NCBI GenBank assembly: GCA_036936605.1
Contig: JAUPFV010000004.1
Location: forward strand, 89,306,334 to 89,370,333
DNA length: 64,000 nt
DNA from: Limnanthes douglasii subsp. nivea
Taxonomy: Eukaryota; Streptophyta; Magnoliopsida; Brassicales; Limnanthaceae
Direction: 5' to 3'
This document shows, one piece after another, positions 12,191 to 22,044 of the stretch. The notes beneath the pieces were generated by a model. The model saw nothing but the letters and a program-made list of their open reading frames with translations. It was not told where the DNA came from and ran no database searches. Position 1 is the stretch's first letter; each line of letters opens with the position of its first letter. The translations under genes and the position numbers were made by a program.

Positions 12191-13342
12191 GTTGAATGAG
12201 GTTTTCATCGAGCGATGGCACCAGAAGACAAATACCTTCCATTTTAGTTTTAGGGTGATCATATCCTTTTATGATGTATACATTATGACAGGCCTACCGA
12301 TGATGGGTAGAATGCTGGAAGAAAAAATATTTAAGAAGACTGACCAAATGCAAACATTGTACACCTAATTGTTGGGGTTTTCTATATTTATTGCCCGAAA
12401 ATAGTGAGAGAAGATGAGAGGAGTATGGTTTGAAATGAATTGTTCAATAGATCAGTCAATGGTACCTACATATATGGATAAAAATCTAACTAAGATGCGT
12501 GATTAGGTCGTACATGCTTCACATGGATACATTTTGTACTTGTTCGGTTGCACTATCTTCGCTGATTCGTAAAGACATACCTACGATTGGCTTTGGATGG
12601 TGTAGCATGATTAAATAAGTATGTTTGGGGGGGTGGCTAAGCTATCTTGGCTATATCGTGGGTTAGGAGAAACATAAAAAACATTAACAAAAACTCTATA
12701 TAGTTTTATATGTATGTTTGTTACATTTTGTAACTAGATAATTATTTTATTTTAAAGATAAATTTTATTAACATTATTATGTTTTTGATAGATATGCTTG
12801 ACTATTTTATATTTGATCATTTTGCATGCTTTCACCCCTCTTTGAATGGTAAATATAGCCTATCAAAGCTAAAGATTCTTACATCTTTTGATGAGAATGA
12901 CTAACGTCAATGCGTAACCAAAAAGCTACTATAGCAACACTCTCAACGTTATCTTGAAGATTGGATATGAGTACATTTTATTTTTTCATATTTTGTTTTT
13001 TATTAATATTTGGCGTTTGATTGAATCATAGTTGCAACTTATATTTCTACTATATGTGGACATGCGTGCTCACTTTCTAATCCATGATGCTCGTTTATTA
13101 GACTATCTTATTCGAGGTATATATATTGTCGAATGATACATGTTGGGTAGAGTGATGTGATAGTTTAGACGGATCCAAGATAACGCAACTAATAATAAAT
13201 AACCTAAAGTGAACCAAAATAAAAGAGAACATTGTTGATACATTTGCATGATTAACTATTGGTATGAGTGACATCGATATATACGTACTGATGACCGTAT
13301 CACAACCTTTGTATTTGAGAATTGTAAATCGATATTCATAGG
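12191..13342 (+). pseudogene. Plant mobile domain (MAIN-like) relic, part before the gypsy insertion
   Basis: The translated frame shows the plant mobile domain landmarks in order: ERWHQKTNTFHF, then DVYIMTGLPMMGRML, then GYILYLFGCTIFADS, then YDWLWMV, then GGVAKLSWLYRGLGE. After an intron-like gap come DYFIFDHFACFHPSLNG at about 12800 and DYLIRGIYIVE at about 13100. These correspond to the family's W..ET.TFHL start, the GLP.MG block, the LLGG.LF.D block, and the 'SWGSA.LAWLYR' and 'WEHF' blocks. Such domains occur in MAIN/MAIL nuclear proteins and are widely spread by MULE and LTR elements. At least eight in-frame stops show decay. The coding continues after the gypsy element at 23489. Confidence 0.72.
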
Positions 13343-13671
13343 TGATGAGTCAATAATTATTGGGACAATATATTTGGGATCTTGAGCCAGATGTGACTAG
13401 AGAGAGAAAGTGTAGAGAGATAAATAGTGAATTCGTGAAAGTAATATTCAATGCCCTTTTTAGGCAAGTGGGTCACCCTTTTATAGTAAAATAAGGAGGA
13501 CCCATTTAAGCTCTTAGTGGGCCGTTCATCACATATCAATGAGGCCCTTCTACTACTTTTATCTTTGCACATTGGTCCTCGAATGACTTTGAATACTCTA
13601 TTGATCATGTCAAATACTATTTACTGCGTTTTTACCCTTATTACTTGGATCGGCGAATTCCGCCCTCATCA
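13343..13671 (-). repeat. 3' LTR of the Tat element (329 bp)
   Basis: The LTR has inverted 7-bp ends TGATGAG/CTCATCA. It contains a TATA-like CTATAAAAGGG on the minus strand near 13476-13490 that would serve as the promoter in the 5' copy. It differs from the 5' LTR at five bases and has one extra GAGA unit. Confidence 0.95.
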
Positions 13672-13690
13672 GTAGCCCCCCAGTCTTCGG
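13672..13690 (-). promoter_or_regulatory. Polypurine tract adjacent to the 3' LTR
   Basis: On the minus strand the sequence entering the 3' LTR is ACTGGGGGGCTAC, then TGATGAG. A G-rich tract directly abutting the LTR is the plus-strand priming site of LTR retrotransposons. Confidence 0.75.
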
Positions 13691-14072
13691 GAGCTTTAGG
13701 AGCGGAGACTCGTGAAAAAGCTATTGCCAATCGTCCGACCTCATTTTAAAACTCAGGCTCTGTTAGTTTTGGTTTCCCGATGCTCGGGGCTTCCTCATCG
13801 GTCACCTTCCCGCACCTCTTCTTTCTGTTCTGCTGGGCTTTTAATCCCAGGCCTCTCGTGATGGGCCTATCCTTTTTACCGACCGGGGCGGTGACGGCCC
13901 AAATTGACGTTGGGTTTGTGACGAGTTGCTTGTGTCAGTCCTTGTCAGTTGGCGGTCGGCACGTGTCATCTGCTAATGGGTCATTCCTCTGTCAGACTAG
14001 GCTCCTGGGGAGACTCTTCGCCTTCCCGCTGTGTTTTCCTCGATTGGTATCCCCCGATCTTTCAACCCTTCC

Positions 14073-14080
14073 TATAAATA
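14073..14080 (+). promoter_or_regulatory. TATA box of the antisense gene
   Basis: TATAAATA lies 116 bp upstream of the ATG at 14196, in the orientation of the antisense gene. It is followed by a CT/GA-rich leader (AGAGAGAGAAAAC, AGAGAGAGAGC). The 400 bp before it are GC-rich and non-coding in the sense orientation of the element. This suggests transcription independent of the LTR; there is no expression evidence. Confidence 0.55.
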
Positions 14081-14195
14081 CCCCAAGGTCCTTAGTGTCT
14101 CTCAAAGGCATTTTAGAGAGAGAAAACGTTGTCCGTCCATTTCTAGAGAGAGAGAGCATTCATCCGACCCTTCTTTGTTTTGGTATGCTCGTTGT

Positions 14196-16827
14196 ATGAA
14201 ACCCAGACGTTCACAGAAAAAACCAACCAAGAAGAAATCCGAGTGGAGTTTCGAAGAGTGGTCTAGCATCGGAGATAGAGCGGAAGAATACCGTCGTGCT
14301 GGTCTGATTTGGGGGTCTAATTCTAAACCTTTCGTTCCCGCTCCACTTCCTCACGATCCCGTTCTCCCCACTCCGATTCCCGCAGAATCATTCCTTGTAT
14401 CCGACCCTCTGGTTTCTCCAAGTCCCGAGGCTAGTCTACCCCCTGAACCCATTATCCTTTCCTCCAGCGACAGTTCCTCTCACTCCAGAACAGTCGGGGT
14501 CGGAAACCCGACCTTAGTTTCCGCCGACTCGCCCGCTTCCCGACGTGCCCGTAAATCCACGTTCTTGATAATGGGAGAAAGTGATCCCTCTAAGTCCACC
14601 GCGGGAGGTAATAGTCCTGAAATGGTTCAACTTACGCCCTCTATTAGAGGGCGTCGGACCGGTATTAACACTGCGGTCACTTTTCTAGGTTTGCCCAAAC
14701 TTCGGCTAACACCCGAGAAAGCGGAGGAGGCTCATAGGGCCATGGCGCGCAATGCTGCCGAAGCTTCTTCCTCTCGGGTCCGACCATCAGAAACAGACGC
14801 TGCCAGCGCCCGAAGTTCTAGTCAAGTGCCAGCCCAAGAAGCTGGGGAGTCGGAAGTCAATGTCGCTCCCGCAGGGGTCTGTATTGCTGCCGCTGGCCAC
14901 GCGGCTAACCCCCAAGATGAACCTTTGCCCGAGGAGGTTGCGACTGTTATTACCACCAAGTACTTCAGCTGGCTTCTAACCCGGGACGTGGTCTCTCTTT
15001 TCGAAGGGAAGTACTCCTACTTCCCTGAGTCCGATCATAGTGAATTGCTAATCCGCTGGGGAATTCCCGAGTGCGTCAATGTCCGGTTCCCGACCCCCGG
15101 GGAGACCCCTGTTCACGTCAGACCCAGGGAGATTGTGGTGTTCACTGAATTGTTCAATTGGGGTTTGCGATTCCCCTTAGACCCTGAGATTGCGCTCTAT
15201 TTCCGCACCCTCCAAATCTGTCCGTCGCAGTTGACGCCAAACGCTTGGTATACCCTGATGTCCTGCATCATGGCCTCTCGCCTTTCCGGTCGAGCTATGC
15301 CGATGGAGGAGTACATTGCCATGTCGGGTCTGTCGAAATCCCCGAAGTCCCCGTTCTTCTACTCCTCTCTTGGCAACAAGTGGAAAATTGTCAACGACTT
15401 CTTGGAGGGGGACAAGGGGTGGAAACACCGGTTCGTATTCCTGAGCGGGTGCTGGGAGAACGGGCTTCCATATACTACGGAGAACCCGAGGCAACTGCTG
15501 CGGACCTGGGTCCATGATGGTACTACCCTTCTCATTATATATAAATATTTTTTTTTTTTACTTACCGACCCTTCACGCAGTGTCGAAGGACTGGTTGCAG
15601 GGGGTGAAGAATGACTACTCGAAAGATGCCGAGGCTACTTTCGAAGTGCTGAAAAGCTACTCCCGAAAGCACTGGGGTCGGGGCATGCACCGCACCTTCA
15701 TAGATAAGAACCTGTTCATGAGCAACCTCTGGCGTTGCTCATCCGAGGTTCTTTCCCTTGAACAGCTGCGGGATCCCCCGAATCTGGATGACGTGGTCAC
15801 CCGCACTGGTCTTCCCGGTTACATTCTGTATCTGCCCAAGCGCAACAAGGCGCCCAGCAAGCGTCCAAAAGACGAGGACGAAGAGGGGGAACGGGATGTT
15901 GGGACCGAGGTGGTTGGTGAACCGATCATGGCGGAGGTGCCTGTGGCAGGGCAGCCGGGCGCAGGTCAGAATCCGACCTTGGTACAAAAAAGGAAAAACC
16001 GCACAGAAAAGGGGGGACCTAAGGTGAAGAAGACCAAAACTTCGACCGAGGGTGCGGAAGTTGTTATGGTGGGGACGGGTACTTCAGGTCCCGAACTTCT
16101 GGATCTGGTTGATGACGCTGGTGACCTTCCACAGACCGCCGTTGTGTCAATTCCAGATGACACTGAGCCCCCCGAGTCTTCAAATCCCGACGCATCTTCG
16201 TCAAGTGGCCCAAAATTTCCAGTGCTGACGATGCTTGGTAGCCCGCACCCCTTTCCTCTTCGGAGCACTGATGGTTTGGCTTTATCGCTTTACAACTTGC
16301 TGGTGCCGGCAGCCATGAAAGAGCGACGGGCGAAGGAGCTTGGTCAGAAGTTGGCTTTAGCGGAGACGAAGATTACCAGTCTTACTGCGGAGGCGAAAGC
16401 TGCCAAGGAGGCCCAGGTGCTGGCGGAAGGTCGGGCTGCCGAGGCGATGACTGCCGCGGAGGAGGCGACGAAGGCGATGAAGCTGGCAAAGAAAAACTCG
16501 GAGGACGCGGTGAAGGTAGCGGAGGCGACGAGGAAAACCGCGGAAGACCGCGCTGCAGCTTTGGCACTGGAGGTCCAGAAGTCGAAATCCTCAAACGTTG
16601 CCTACCTCAACCGGTGCAGGCAATGGTCGGAGAAAGAGACTGCGAATGCCAAGGCCGCATACGTGCTGTCACTCCACAACCGCTATCCAGACCTCCGCCT
16701 TGGATCGCTGTGGCTAGATGTTCCAGAGAAAGACCGACCCGATGGAGTCGACTGCGGGGAATCCGATGAAGCTGATGAGGAGGTAGAAGATGACGACGTG
16801 GATGGGGACGAAGACGGGGACCAGTGA
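14196..16827 (+). CDS. Antisense gene of the Tat element: 'putative gypsy-type transposon' protein with coiled coil, 856 codons in two exons
   Basis: Exon 1 is 14196-15519 and exon 2 is 15581-16827, with a 61-nt GT..AG intron (G|GTACTA ... CACGCAG|T). The join keeps the frame, and total coding length is exactly 857 triplets including the stop. The ATG (MKPRRSQKKPTKKK) is chosen because the upstream frame has no ATG and a TATA box lies 116 bp before it. Regions: basic N-terminus; Ser/Pro-rich linker; a globular domain at about residues 250-440 (ATVITTKYFSWLL, FNWGLRFPLDPEI, LTPNAWYTLMSCIMASRL, FLSGCWENGLPYTTENP) resembling the plant 'putative gypsy type transposon' domain; a second low-complexity linker; an Ala/Glu/Lys-rich coiled coil encoded at about 16310-16650; and an acidic Asp/Glu C-terminus. 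Function is unknown. Grande/RIRE-type Tat elements carry comparable antisense ORFs between integrase and 3' LTR. No inactivating lesion is visible, unlike gag-pol on the other strand. Confidence 0.82.
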
Positions 16828-17035
16828 CACCGTGCTCCACCTTTTTTTTAATTAATTGTGTAACTCTTCGGGGCCAGAGGCCCCTCTATTTATTGTTTTG
16901 GGTGAACCTTTCTAACTTTTCTTTTTTGGGGGCCACGGGGCCCCCTGTGACCATATATTGAATCTGCTGCTATTTCTTTTCGCACACCGTGACTCTGCGT
17001 GTTAAAGTAATATCAAAAATTTTCCCTAAGGCATC
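16828..17035. other. Spacer between antisense-gene stop and tandem repeats
   Basis: The spacer holds two short palindromic GC blocks, GGGGCCAGAGGCCCC near 16871 and GGGGGCCACGGGGCCCCC near 16927. These can fold as hairpins and could act as 3'-end or termination signals for the convergent antisense gene and pol transcripts. The role is inferred from position only. Confidence 0.35.
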
Positions 17036-17355
17036 TATGTAGAGCGGTAAAACCGAAAAATTTATTTAAGGTTCTGTAGATCGAGTTGAGCTCGAAAGTT
17101 TTTCCAGAGGGTCCGGAAAACTAATATGTAGATCGGTAAAACCGAAAAACCTACTCAAGGTTCTGTAGATCGAGTTGAGCTCGAAAGTTTTTCCAGAGGG
17201 TCGGGAAAACCAATATGTAGATCGGTAAAACCGAAAAACCTATTCAAGGTTCTGTAGATCGAGTTGAGCTCAAAGGTTTTTCCAGAGGGTCGGGAAAACC
17301 AATATGTAGATCGGTAAAACCAAAAAACCTATTCAAGGTTCTGTAGATCGAGTTG
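17036..17355. repeat. 89-bp tandem repeat, about 3.6 copies, in the element's 3' untranslated region
   Basis: Units begin TATGTAGA.CGGTAAAACC at 17036, 17125, 17214 and 17303, so the period is exactly 89 bp. Each carries GGTTCTGTAGATCGAGTTGAG and CCAGAGGGTC.GGAAAAC. Units differ at only a few positions; the fourth is cut after the TCGAGTTG block. Short tandem arrays in the 3' UTR are characteristic of Tat elements and are known sources of plant satellite DNA. Confidence 0.9.
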
Positions 17356-17579
17356 TATTAATAGAAACGGACGACGTCCAGCTCGTCAGCTGTCCGAAGT
17401 CGCAACGATTTAATAGTTGGAAGGCAAAAACCTTTTTGATTAACAAAAACGTGGGTCGGGTTTGGCTGATGCCTCGTTAAAACCTCCTCGCGCCACCGAG
17501 GTAGGAAAGAGTGCATCCCCGACCGTTTACAAATCTGAACCAAGTTGATCGGAATGCAAAATACAACGTGAATTACAAA

Positions 17580-18791
17580 CTATTCTAGATACAATTTCAA
17601 GTGCTCAATATTCCATGGTAGCCTTAAGGAGTGTCCGAGCCGATTCTGCAGGCGGTACGTCCCGCTCTTGATTTTCTCGACAACTTCGTAGGGTCCCTCC
17701 CAGTTTGGGGCGAGCTTTTCGAGGCTTTTGTCCTTTGTGTGTACAAAAACGCGTCGCAGAACCTTATCTCCGACTTTAAACTCCCGACGGCGGACTTTGG
17801 CTGCGTATCGACTTCTCATTAAAGTTTGGTAGTGTAAAGAATTTAAATGGGCGCGGTGGCGCTTCTCTTCTATGAGGTCGAGCTCGAGTCGTCGGCTGTC
17901 GTCATTTGTCTCCTCCTGATAAGTTCCGACCCTGAAAGAAGGAAAAATAGATTCCGCGGGAGTGACCGCGTCCATACCATACACTAAAGCGTAAGGCGAC
18001 TCTTGGGTAGCCGTGCGGGGTGTGGTTCGGTAAGCCCACAACACTTCTTGCAAGTAGTCTGGCCATTTTCCGGCCTTTCCCTCGAGATTCTTTCTGAGTC
18101 CATCCAGAATGGTTCGGTTTGTTACTTCGACCTGGCCGTTGGCTTGTGGATGAAAAGGAGCAGAGAAACATTGTCGGATATTATGAGTGGTGCAGAACGC
18201 CTTCATCTCCGCACTATCAAACTGTGGCCCATTGTCCATAGTTAGCCGCTGGGGCACTCCGAACCGGCAACAAATGTTCGCCCAAATGAATTTGACAATA
18301 TCTTTGGTCTTCGTGGCGGATAGAGGTTCGGCTTCGACCCACTTGGAGAAGTAATCTACTGCCACGACAATCGTCTGCCTTCCTCCCGATGCCGTTGGTA
18401 ATGGTCCGACGAGGTCGATTCCCCAGCGGTCAAAAGGCAGCCCTTCAGATATGGATTCTAGGGGAGCTGCGGGTACGTTGATGGCGTTACCGAACCTTTG
18501 ACACGTATCACAGGTTTTGACTATGAGTCTTGCGTCTGTCGTTATTGTCAGCCAATAGAATCCCGCAAGAAAAATTCTCCTAATCAGAGCCTTGTATCCG
18601 CAATGCGCCGCGCCTTCCCCATCATGTAGTTCGGACAAGATTACCTGGGATTCGTTGAAACCTAAACATCGAAGCAGAGGTCGGCTAAAAGATTTTTTGT
18701 ACAGCACATCCCCTAAAAGGACGTAGCCCCGTGCTTTGTTGCGCAATTTTTGTGCCGAGGCGGTGTCGTCAGGAAGCCGACCTTCAGCCAA
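17580..18791 (-). CDS. Integrase end of Tat pol (403 codons, intact)
   Basis: The frame is open for 403 residues. It contains an HHCC zinc finger (H56, H63, C94, C97), the catalytic triad D126 (GIDLVG), D186 (TMDNGPQ) and E222 (GQVEVTN) with DD35E spacing, and a chromo-less C-terminal domain (WEGPYEV, LPWNIEHLKLYL). In a working element it would insert the cDNA into the genome. The first codon of the open frame is TTG, so this is the downstream part of a longer pol polyprotein, not a separate gene. A stop at 18840-18842 and a frame change separate it from the RNase H part upstream. Confidence 0.9.
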   Translation of the reverse strand: MAEGRLPDDTASAQKLRNKARGYVLLGDVLYKKSFSRPLLRCLGFNESQVILSELHDGEGAAHCGYKALIRRIFLAGFYWLTITTDARLIVKTCDTCQRFGNAINVPAAPLESISEGLPFDRWGIDLVGPLPTASGGRQTIVVAVDYFSKWVEAEPLSATKTKDIVKFIWANICCRFGVPQRLTMDNGPQFDSAEMKAFCTTHNIRQCFSAPFHPQANGQVEVTNRTILDGLRKNLEGKAGKWPDYLQEVLWAYRTTPRTATQESPYALVYGMDAVTPAESIFPSFRVGTYQEETNDDSRRLELDLIEEKRHRAHLNSLHYQTLMRSRYAAKVRRREFKVGDKVLRRVFVHTKDKSLEKLAPNWEGPYEVVEKIKSGTYRLQNRLGHSLRLPWNIEHLKLYLE

Positions 18792-18839
18792 GAAAGAGAT
18801 AATACCCCGCCGTCAGTCTGAAGTTGCAACCGAAGAGAT

Positions 18840-19830
18840 CTAGCATGCGATTTCAGGTCGGTTAGCCAACTCATGTCGTTTAACGATGGACGGGCTTTCT
18901 TGCTCTATTACCCATGGATAACTAGTAGAGCAGGAAATCGTTGCCAAAGAATCCGCTGTGGTGTTTTCGCTTCGCGGTACATGCTCGTAAGTGATTTTGT
19001 CAAAAGAAGCGGCCAGAATTCTTAATGCCGCAAGGTACTGTACCAGGTGTTCCTTCCGAGCCTCCGCACTTCCCGAGGCTTGGTTTATTAGAAGTTGGGA
19101 GTCGCTTATGAGTCGTACTTGTCTTGCCCCGCACACCTGTGCCAACCGTAACCCTGCCAAAGCAGCCTCGTATTCAGCTTCATTGTTCGACGTGTGGAAA
19201 CCAAAACGGATGGCCTGGAGCATGCTAACACCCGAGGGAGTTACAATTTGGACTCCCGCCCCACAACCACTGACGTTTGCTCCCCCATCGGTGCGGACGG
19301 TCCATTCGCCCTCTGCTGTCTCTTGTGAAGGCGCTTCCTGTTCGGGTCGTTCTGAGTGAAACTCGACTAAAAAATTGGCCAAGACCTGGCCTTTGATAGC
19401 TGTTCGAGGTTCAAATTCAATGTCGAAATCCCCCAATTCTACCGACCACTTGGATATTCTCCCGGACATGTCTGGTCGTTGAAAAACGTATTTTAGCGGA
19501 AGTGATGTGCGGACGACAACAGGGTGGGCTTGGAAGTATGGTCGCATTTTCCGCGCTGCTGTTACCAGAGCCAGCGCCATTTTCTCCAGTTTGAGGTACC
19601 GAGTTTCGGCGTCCAGCAAGCTTTTGCTCACATAGTATACCGCTGTCGGAGCCGGCCCTGATTCGCTGATTAGAGCTGCGCTGACCGCATAATCCGTGAC
19701 CGCAATGTAGAGGAAAAGGGTTTCCCCCGCAGTAGGCTTGGTGAGGCGGTTCGGGGTCGATAGGTACTCTTTGATCCCTAAAAACGCCTTGGTACACTCA
19801 GGAGTCCAAACAAAAATTTTTGCCTGTCGT
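18840..19830 (-). pseudogene. Tat pol: RT-linked RNase H and archaeal-type second RNase H (stop at 18840)
   Basis: The frame entering near 19830 (KIFVWTPECTKAF) runs through the RT-connected RNase H (YYVSKSLLDAETRYLKLEK, LPLKYVFQRPDMSGRISKW). It then enters a second RNase H domain with acidic residues in TDGGAN, NNEAEYEAALAG, LISDSQLL and ENTTADSLA. The second RNase H is diagnostic of Tat elements. The 5' side is truncated: the sequence jumps from the RT thumb (LADMTPP...LRQA) straight to KIFVW, so some tens of residues are missing, together with a frameshift near 19846. The end is a TAG at 18842-18840. Confidence 0.85.
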
Positions 19831-19845
19831 AGGACTTTGGGGAGG

Positions 19846-20787
19846 CGTCATGTCGGCTAGGGCTCGGAGCTGAATAGGGTCTGCTTCGATACCCTTCTCG
19901 CTGACGAGGAATCCCAAGAACTTCCCTGACCGGACCCCAAAAGAACATTTTTCCGGGTTTAGCTTAAGGTTTATTCCTCGCAAGTTATCAAAAGTTTCTC
20001 TGAGGTCGGCAAGGTGGGCCACATCGGTCCCACTTTTGACCAACATTTCATCAATGTACACCTATATATTCCTCCCGATCTGACCTTTGAAGGTCCTGTT
20101 GACTAATCTTTGGTATGTCGCGCCCGCATTCTTCAGTCCGAAGGGCATTACCTTGTAACAGTATAGCCCCCGACCCGTGATGAACGTGGTATTCTCCTGA
20201 TCCGCGGAGTGTAGCTTAATTTGATTGTAACCGGCATAGGCGTCCATAAACGATAGTAACTTGTTGCCCGACGTCGAGTCCACCAGTTGATCGATCCTCG
20301 GCATTGGGAAAGGGTCCTTCGGGCACGCCCGATTAAGATCAGTAAAGTCTAGACACATCCTCAATTTCCCGCTTTTCTTTTTGACGAGTACGGGGTTAGA
20401 AATCCACAAGGGGTACTTTGCTTCCTCGATACGTCCGATGCTGGTCATTCTCTCAACTTCCCGCAGAATTACATCTGCCTTTTCGGGGGAAAAGGCCCGA
20501 CGCTTTTGAACGATCGGTCTGACATTCTTGTTTATGGTCAACTTGTGGATCGCGTAGGATTCCGGTACTCCCGTGACGTCCCCGGAGCACCACGCAAACA
20601 AGTCAAGGTTCTCCCAGAGGAGGATCAATAACTGTTCCCTAAGGATCGGTAAAAGGTTCACCCCGACCCGCAGATATTTTCCAGCTGCAAAAGGATGCAG
20701 CTCACATTCTTCGTCTGTCGTCAAAAGACTTGGGGCCTCCCGGGGGTCGTCCACCGGCTGCGAACCCGGGGAGTCCCCCCTTAATTG
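19846..20787 (-). pseudogene. Tat pol: reverse transcriptase with internal stop and altered catalytic box
   Basis: Conserved RT blocks are present: NPVLVKKKSGKLRMCLDFTD, CPKDPFPMPRIDQLVD, SFMDAYAGYNQIKL, and KVMPFGLKNAGATYQRLVN. A TAG at 20064-20062 interrupts the chain just before the active site. The active site itself reads VYIDEM in place of the usual VYxDDM, so the second catalytic Asp is Glu. Farther on, NPEKCSFGV and GKFLGFLVS are present before the frameshift near 19846. The enzyme cannot be active as encoded. Confidence 0.88.
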
Positions 20788-22032
20788 CTATGCTTGAGCT
20801 GGAAACATCTCTTGATCTTTCTTTGGTGCTAATGCCGCTCGGTAACATTCCCGCGCCGCTTTCTGGCTGCTCCTTACTACTCCGACGTTGTTTCCAACCA
20901 CGTACTTCAGACACTGATGGACTGTAGAAGTCACCGCATGCATGCGCGATATCCAAGATCGTCCAAGAATGGCGTTGTGCGAGGCCGGCGCATCCACTAC
21001 CACAAACAGAACCGTGACCTCCTTTTTAAATGGGCCGCGACCTAACTGTACCACGCCCTCTAACTCTCCTACAACGTCGGCTGCCGAACCTGTAAACCCG
21101 ACGATGGTGCGATCAGATCGCTCAATCACTGGCCGCGTTCGGAACTTGGCAAAAGTTGAAGCGAAGATGATGTTGGCCGAACTCCCGGTATCTACCAAGA
21201 TACGCCGAACCTCCTCTCCCGCGATCGCTGCCCCGATCACAATGGCATCCTCGTGAGGCCCGGCTAAGTCCCTCATGTCGTCGTCATCGAAATGCAAAAT
21301 TGGCGAGGGGGCGTTTCTGGTTTGGAAGCAAGTTCTGGCTTCCAGCTGGGTGGTTAAGTTGACGATGTGCCTCTTCCTAGAAGAATGTGTTATTCCCGCC
21401 ATTGAATCCCCCCCGAAGATAGTCAAGGATTCGAAAAGATTACGAAGGCCTTGCACTTTACCGACGCTCTCCTCTACTTCTTCCTCGACGACTCCGATAA
21501 TGTTGTGGTTGGCTTCGGGGTCGTCGTAGTGCAGGATCGGGGAAGGGACACTTCTGGTTTTGAAGTAAGTTCGGGTCTCCAACCGAGTGGGTTGGTTGAC
21601 AACTTTCCCTTCCCTAGATGAGCGTGTGGCTCCCGTCATAGAACCTTCCCCGAAGATTGCTAATGACTCAAAAGTTTCACAAAGGCTACGCACGCTACCG
21701 ACGCTTTCTACGGCCTCCTCCTCAATGATCCCGATGATATTGCGATTGGCTTCGGGGTCGAGGTACTCAACCGTAACATCGAAATGGTCGGTCACTTCTG
21801 AAATTGCCATGGTCGTCTCCGGCTTTGGTACGATGACCACTTCTTTCGAGGTCGGGGCATGTTGGGCCTTCTTGACATACTCTAACAGGTTCCCATGCTC
21901 TATGAGCATCTGTATTTCCTTCTTCAAGGCTATGCAATCCTTCGTGTCATGACCGACGTCCTTATGGTAACGGCAATAGCGATTATTCCTTTGCTCCCGA
22001 GGCGTCGGGATAGGGAAAGGTATTCGGAACAT
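20788..22032 (-). CDS. Tat gag C-terminus and aspartic protease, ending at a UAG in a leaky context
   Basis: This is an open frame of 414 residues (as a fragment). It begins inside gag with the CX3H-type zinc-binding motif YCRYHKDVGHDTKDC (residues 19-33). The middle contains two tandem 79-residue copies (residues 92-170 and 171-249). The retropepsin active site is LVDTGSSANII (residues 279-289; GAT at 21192-21190), with the flap and GFTG and ILGRSWI downstream. The frame stops at TAG (20790-20788), followed immediately by CAATTA and then in-frame sequence leading into RT. Upstream it is joined to an out-of-frame gag fragment across a deletion near 22040. Confidence 0.85.
   Translation of the reverse strand: MFRIPFPIPTPREQRNNRYCRYHKDVGHDTKDCIALKKEIQMLIEHGNLLEYVKKAQHAPTSKEVVIVPKPETTMAISEVTDHFDVTVEYLDPEANRNIIGIIEEEAVESVGSVRSLCETFESLAIFGEGSMTGATRSSREGKVVNQPTRLETRTYFKTRSVPSPILHYDDPEANHNIIGVVEEEVEESVGKVQGLRNLFESLTIFGGDSMAGITHSSRKRHIVNLTTQLEARTCFQTRNAPSPILHFDDDDMRDLAGPHEDAIVIGAAIAGEEVRRILVDTGSSANIIFASTFAKFRTRPVIERSDRTIVGFTGSAADVVGELEGVVQLGRGPFKKEVTVLFVVVDAPASHNAILGRSWISRMHAVTSTVHQCLKYVVGNNVGVVRSSQKAARECYRAALAPKKDQEMFPAQA
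21286..21759 (-). repeat. 237-bp in-frame tandem duplication before the protease domain
   Basis: The two copies are 21759-21523 and 21522-21286. Copy 1 opens DPEANRNIIGIIEEE and closes PSPILHYD; copy 2 opens DPEANHNIIGVVEEE and closes PSPILHFD. The copies have diverged at roughly a third of residues while both stay open, so the duplication is older than this insertion. Confidence 0.9.
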
Positions 22033-22044
22033 CCCGCTCTTCTT

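Noticed and set aside
13780..14199. 139-codon plus-strand frame before the antisense gene
   Set aside because: It overlaps the TATA box and leader of the antisense gene, has no family features, and is out of frame with the real coding sequence.
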